Under the pieces are notes generated by a model. The model was not told the DNA's origin, did not search any database, and saw nothing but the letters and a program-made list of their open reading frames with translations. 64,000 nucleotides of DNA, from the NCBI RefSeq assembly GCF_900113835.1, contig NZ_FOQV01000018.1, positions 1 to 64,000 on the forward strand. Direction: 5' to 3'. Below, piece by piece: positions 62,072 to 64,000 of this stretch. Source of the stretch: Allobosea sp. OK403 (GTDB lineage Bacteria; Pseudomonadota; Alphaproteobacteria; Rhizobiales; Beijerinckiaceae). Position 1 is the first letter of the stretch. Every line of letters begins with the position of its first letter. The translations under genes and the position numbers were made by a program.

Positions 62072-62767
62072 CTACGCGGCGCGCTTGCCGCTCATCAGGC
62101 TTGCGAACATGCCGCGCCCGTCGATGCCGCCGGTCAGCGAATCGATCAGGTTCTCGGGGTGCGGCATCAGGCCGAGCACATTGAGCTTGGGCGAATAGAT
62201 ACCGGCGATGTTGTTCTGCGAGCCGTTCGGGTTGGCGGCGGCGGTGATCCGGCCCTGCGCATCGGCATAGCGGAAGGCGACGAGACCTTCACCTTCGAGA
62301 CGCGCCAGGGTCTCGGTGTCGGCAATGTAGTTGCCCTCGCCATGGGCGATGCAGACATCGATGACCTGACCCTTGGCATAGGCGTTGGTGTAGGGCGTGT
62401 CCGTGCGCTCCACGGTCAGATGCTGACGCTTGCAGACGAATTTGAGGTCGGCGTTGCGCATCAGGATGCCCGGCAGGAGCCCGGCCTCGCAGACGATCTG
62501 GAAGCCGTTGCAGATTCCCAGTACATAGCCGCCGCGCTCGGCATGGGCGCGGGTCGCTTCCATGATGTTGGCGCGCCCGGCGATGGCACCCGTCCGCAGA
62601 TAGTCGCCATAGGAGAAGCCGCCGGGCAGCACCACGAGATCGGTGCCTTCAGGCAATTCCGTGTCGGCGTGCCAGACATGGGCGACGGTTGCGCCGGCTT
62701 GCGTCAGCGCCTTGGCGACGTCGCCTTCGCGATTGGAGCCTGGAAAGGTGATGACGGCGGCTTTCAC
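62072..62767 (-). CDS. purQ: Phosphoribosylformylglycinamidine synthase subunit PurQ
   Basis: 231 residues. Glutaminase subunit supplying ammonia for FGAM synthesis in purine biosynthesis. Class I amidotransferase triad: nucleophile in GYVLGICNGFQIV, and His/Glu in LMPHPENLID. Starts with GTG that overlaps the stop of the GNAT gene (GTGA). Works with PurS (encoded upstream) and PurL (not in the window) as the small-PurL complex. Confidence 0.96.
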   Translation of the reverse strand: MKAAVITFPGSNREGDVAKALTQAGATVAHVWHADTELPEGTDLVVLPGGFSYGDYLRTGAIAGRANIMEATRAHAERGGYVLGICNGFQIVCEAGLLPGILMRNADLKFVCKRQHLTVERTDTPYTNAYAKGQVIDVCIAHGEGNYIADTETLARLEGEGLVAFRYADAQGRITAAANPNGSQNNIAGIYSPKLNVLGLMPHPENLIDSLTGGIDGRGMFASLMSGKRAA

Positions 62768-63297
62768 GGGGTCTCACTCCTCGGCTTGCGGTCGCGATAG
62801 CGCGCAGCATCGATCGACATGATCGTCATGACGGCAGGCGCGCCATTGCGTTGCACCTCGCTCAGCCCGTCCTCTCTCATGCCGAGCTTGGTGTAAAGAG
62901 CCATGCCGCGCGCATTATGCGGCCAGACACGCAACCAGGCCTTTGCGGCGCCCAATTCGTCGAAGATCAGCGCGAGCGCATGGTCGAGCAGCGCGCGGCC
63001 ATGGCCACGGCCCTGGCTCAGGGCCGCGATCCGACGCACCAATACGGCGCTGGCGGCGGGCGCGATCTCCTGCAGGATTACGAAGCCTATGACGGCGCCG
63101 CCGGAATCGAGTGCGACGATATAGCGATGGCTCGGCTCGGCCAATGCCGCGAGATGCTCCTCGCGGCTCCAGCGCCCGACGGTGTCGTCGTAGCCGGGCT
63201 GGCGTTCGCAAGCCATGATCGCATCGACGTCGTCATGGGTCGCGGGGCGGAGCGCGATGGTTGCGGTCGCTGCCGGTTGGGGCGCGATTCCCGTCAT
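62764..63297 (-). CDS. GNAT-family N-acetyltransferase between purS and purQ
   Basis: 177 residues. GNAT core: IALRPATHDDVDAIMACERQ, IVALDSGGAVIGFVILQEI and the acetyl-CoA loop ALSQGRGHGRALLDHAL, with WLRVWPHNARGMALYTKLGM near the end. Substrate unknown. Coupled to purQ by a 4-base overlap, so it is translated within the pur operon. The start at 63297 is favoured; an ATG at 63327 lies inside a repeat. Confidence 0.85.
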   Translation of the reverse strand: MTGIAPQPAATATIALRPATHDDVDAIMACERQPGYDDTVGRWSREEHLAALAEPSHRYIVALDSGGAVIGFVILQEIAPAASAVLVRRIAALSQGRGHGRALLDHALALIFDELGAAKAWLRVWPHNARGMALYTKLGMREDGLSEVQRNGAPAVMTIMSIDAARYRDRKPRSETP

Positions 63298-63321
63298 GAT
63301 GTGATCGATTTCAGGAGTTGA

Positions 63322-63369
63322 GAGCATTGCTCACGCGAAAAACCGGTACCCTCATTTCGCGCAATGCTC
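63322..63369. repeat. Repeat family A, diverged copy 5
   Basis: GAGCATTGCTCACGCGAAAA...TTTCGCGCAATGCTC. The loop (AACCGGTACCC) matches the family, but the stem ends read GAGCATTGC/GCAATGCTC instead of GAGCAGGAT/ATCCTGCTC: both arms changed together. Lies between purS and the GNAT gene. Confidence 0.7.
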
Positions 63370-63388
63370 GGACTCGCGAGGCTGCCGG

Positions 63389-63631
63389 TCAGGCGCCGAT
63401 CTCGACGCGGTAGTTCTCGATCACGGTGTTGGCGAGCAATTTCTCGCAAGCCGTCTTCAGCGCTGCTTCGGCAGCAACGGCATCATGGCCGGCGAGCTCG
63501 ATGTCGAAGACCTTGCCCTGGCGGACGGAATCGACGCCGGCGATGCCGAGCGATTTCAGCGCGCCCTCGATCGCCTTGCCCTGCGGATCGAGCACGCCGG
63601 TCTTGAGGGTGACGGTGACGCGGGCTTTCAT
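63389..63631 (-). CDS. purS: Phosphoribosylformylglycinamidine synthase subunit PurS
   Basis: 80 residues, the normal size. Starts MKARVTVTLKTGVLDPQGKA and has ALKSLGIAGVDSVRQGKVFD, the PurS signature. Bridges PurQ and PurL in the FGAM synthetase. Two family A repeats flank it (63322-63369 and 63662-63789). Confidence 0.96.
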   Translation of the reverse strand: MKARVTVTLKTGVLDPQGKAIEGALKSLGIAGVDSVRQGKVFDIELAGHDAVAAEAALKTACEKLLANTVIENYRVEIGA

Positions 63632-63661
63632 GAGGTTCTCCGGACGTTTGTTGCGCGTGGC

Positions 63662-63789
63662 CTAGAGCCGGATGATTTCAGATGGAATCACGAAGCGTCC
63701 CATTTGAAATCTGAATCCGTCTCTTATCAAAGAGTTAGAGCAGGATCGACGCAAAAAACCGGTTCCCACTTTTTCGCATCCTGCTCTAG
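63662..63789. repeat. Repeat family A, copy 4 (full-length)
   Basis: CTAGAGCCGGATGATTTCAG with a TTTCAGATGG/CCATTTGAAA hairpin, then GAGCAGGATCGACGCAAAAA...CGCATCCTGCTCTAG. Same orientation as copies 2 and 3. 30 bp upstream of purS. Confidence 0.9.
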
Positions 63790-63823
63790 CGGCGAATCGA
63801 TGCCGGCTCAACCTCTCCCACGC

Positions 63824-63839
63824 GGTTTCACGTGAATCA
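63824..63839. promoter_or_regulatory. parS-like 16-mer, second site
   Basis: GGTTTCACGTGAATCA matches TGTTTCACGTGAAACA at 14 of 16 positions, with GTTTCACGTGAA intact. Overlaps the stop codon of the gene that runs off the right end. Confidence 0.35.
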
Positions 63840-64000
63840 GCGGTCGCGCCAGGCCGCGCGCGCCTGGTTGCGGGCGGCGTCGGGATCCGGGCTCACGCCC
63901 AGCGCCAGCTTCAGGCGAGAACCGTCGCGGCCCGACAGAATCGCGGTGACGGCGCGCTTGCCGCTTGCGTCGCGCGCACGGATCTCGACGAGCAAGCCCT
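63837..64000 (-). CDS. Unidentified gene, last 53 codons only
   Basis: The minus strand from the window edge encodes LLVEIRARDASGKRAVTAIL, SGRDGSRLKLALGV and ends ARNQARAAWRDR before TGA at 63837-63839. No other frame on this strand stays open with alphaproteobacterial codon use. The residue pattern (beta-strand rich, ending in a basic helix) does not let me name a family; PurC would be an expected neighbour of purS but its C-terminus does not match. Confidence 0.5.
   Translation of the reverse strand, partial: GLLVEIRARDASGKRAVTAILSGRDGSRLKLALGVSPDPDAARNQARAAWRDR

Overview
The window is GC-rich alphaproteobacterial chromosome. It most resembles Hyphomicrobiales (Rhizobiales), and a Bosea-like or related Boseaceae/Beijerinckiaceae/Methylobacteriaceae genome is my best guess (inference). 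Reasons: an acpXL-fabZXL-fabF2XL-fabF1XL-adhXL-lpxXL cluster for very-long-chain lipid A acyl chains, a giant (about 1,615-residue) NAD-glutamate dehydrogenase, DUF2794, DUF6875 and IalB-like proteins, a CtrA-type box before ftsK, and several families of intergenic palindromes typical of this order. There is no rRNA, tRNA, CRISPR array, prophage or recognisable insertion sequence.

Layout. 1-12 kb: 5' part of ftsK (minus), glnK-amtB nitrogen sensing/transport, tesB thioesterase, a UbiH-like hydroxylase, a Prx-Q-like peroxiredoxin, a Trm112-like protein and gdhZ. 12-20 kb: an accessory redox region. An AhpD-like protein faces a leftward operon (MFS exporter, Tat-exported cyclophilin-like protein, zinc alcohol dehydrogenase) and a second leftward operon (iorA-iorB-cytochrome c). 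A divergent LysR regulator sits beside them, and both leftward operons carry the same ATTA-N7-TAAT LysR-type box, so one regulator probably controls both. 20-31 kb: DUF2794, GNAT, Bax-inhibitor-1 protein, ybbP-ybbA with divergent tesA, aldo-keto reductase, thpR-phhB, and a coupled DUF6875/GNAT pair of unknown role.

31-48 kb: rluA-type pseudouridine synthase, ftsY-yciB, a secreted HSL-type esterase preceded by three 17-bp tandem repeats, an Xre/RES toxin-antitoxin module with a perfect 11-bp operator palindrome, NUDIX, SDR, YkvA, quinone reductase, IalB-like protein, rlmN, an acid phosphatase bracketed by two direct repeats, a decayed parE next to an intact parD, ggt, and a lemA-tpm-tpm operon. 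48-55 kb: the very-long-chain acyl lipid A operon, interrupted by an intact parDE toxin-antitoxin module with its own palindromic operator; its FabF2XL has no cysteine at all and is therefore a predicted non-catalytic partner of FabF1XL. 55-62 kb: acnA, then ccmABCDG for cytochrome c maturation, with two small unknown genes (one ribbon-helix-helix-like) and an AT-rich stretch between ccmB and ccmC. 62-64 kb: purS, a GNAT gene and purQ (minus), and the 3' end of an unidentified gene.

Repeats and sites of note: five copies (one diverged with compensating stem changes) of a GAGCAGGAT...ATCCTGCTC palindrome; at least three CGGGC-type palindromic elements; two parS-like 16-mers, one near each end of the window; a candidate sigma-54 promoter for glnK; and a perfect TTAA-N7-TTAA box upstream of ftsK.
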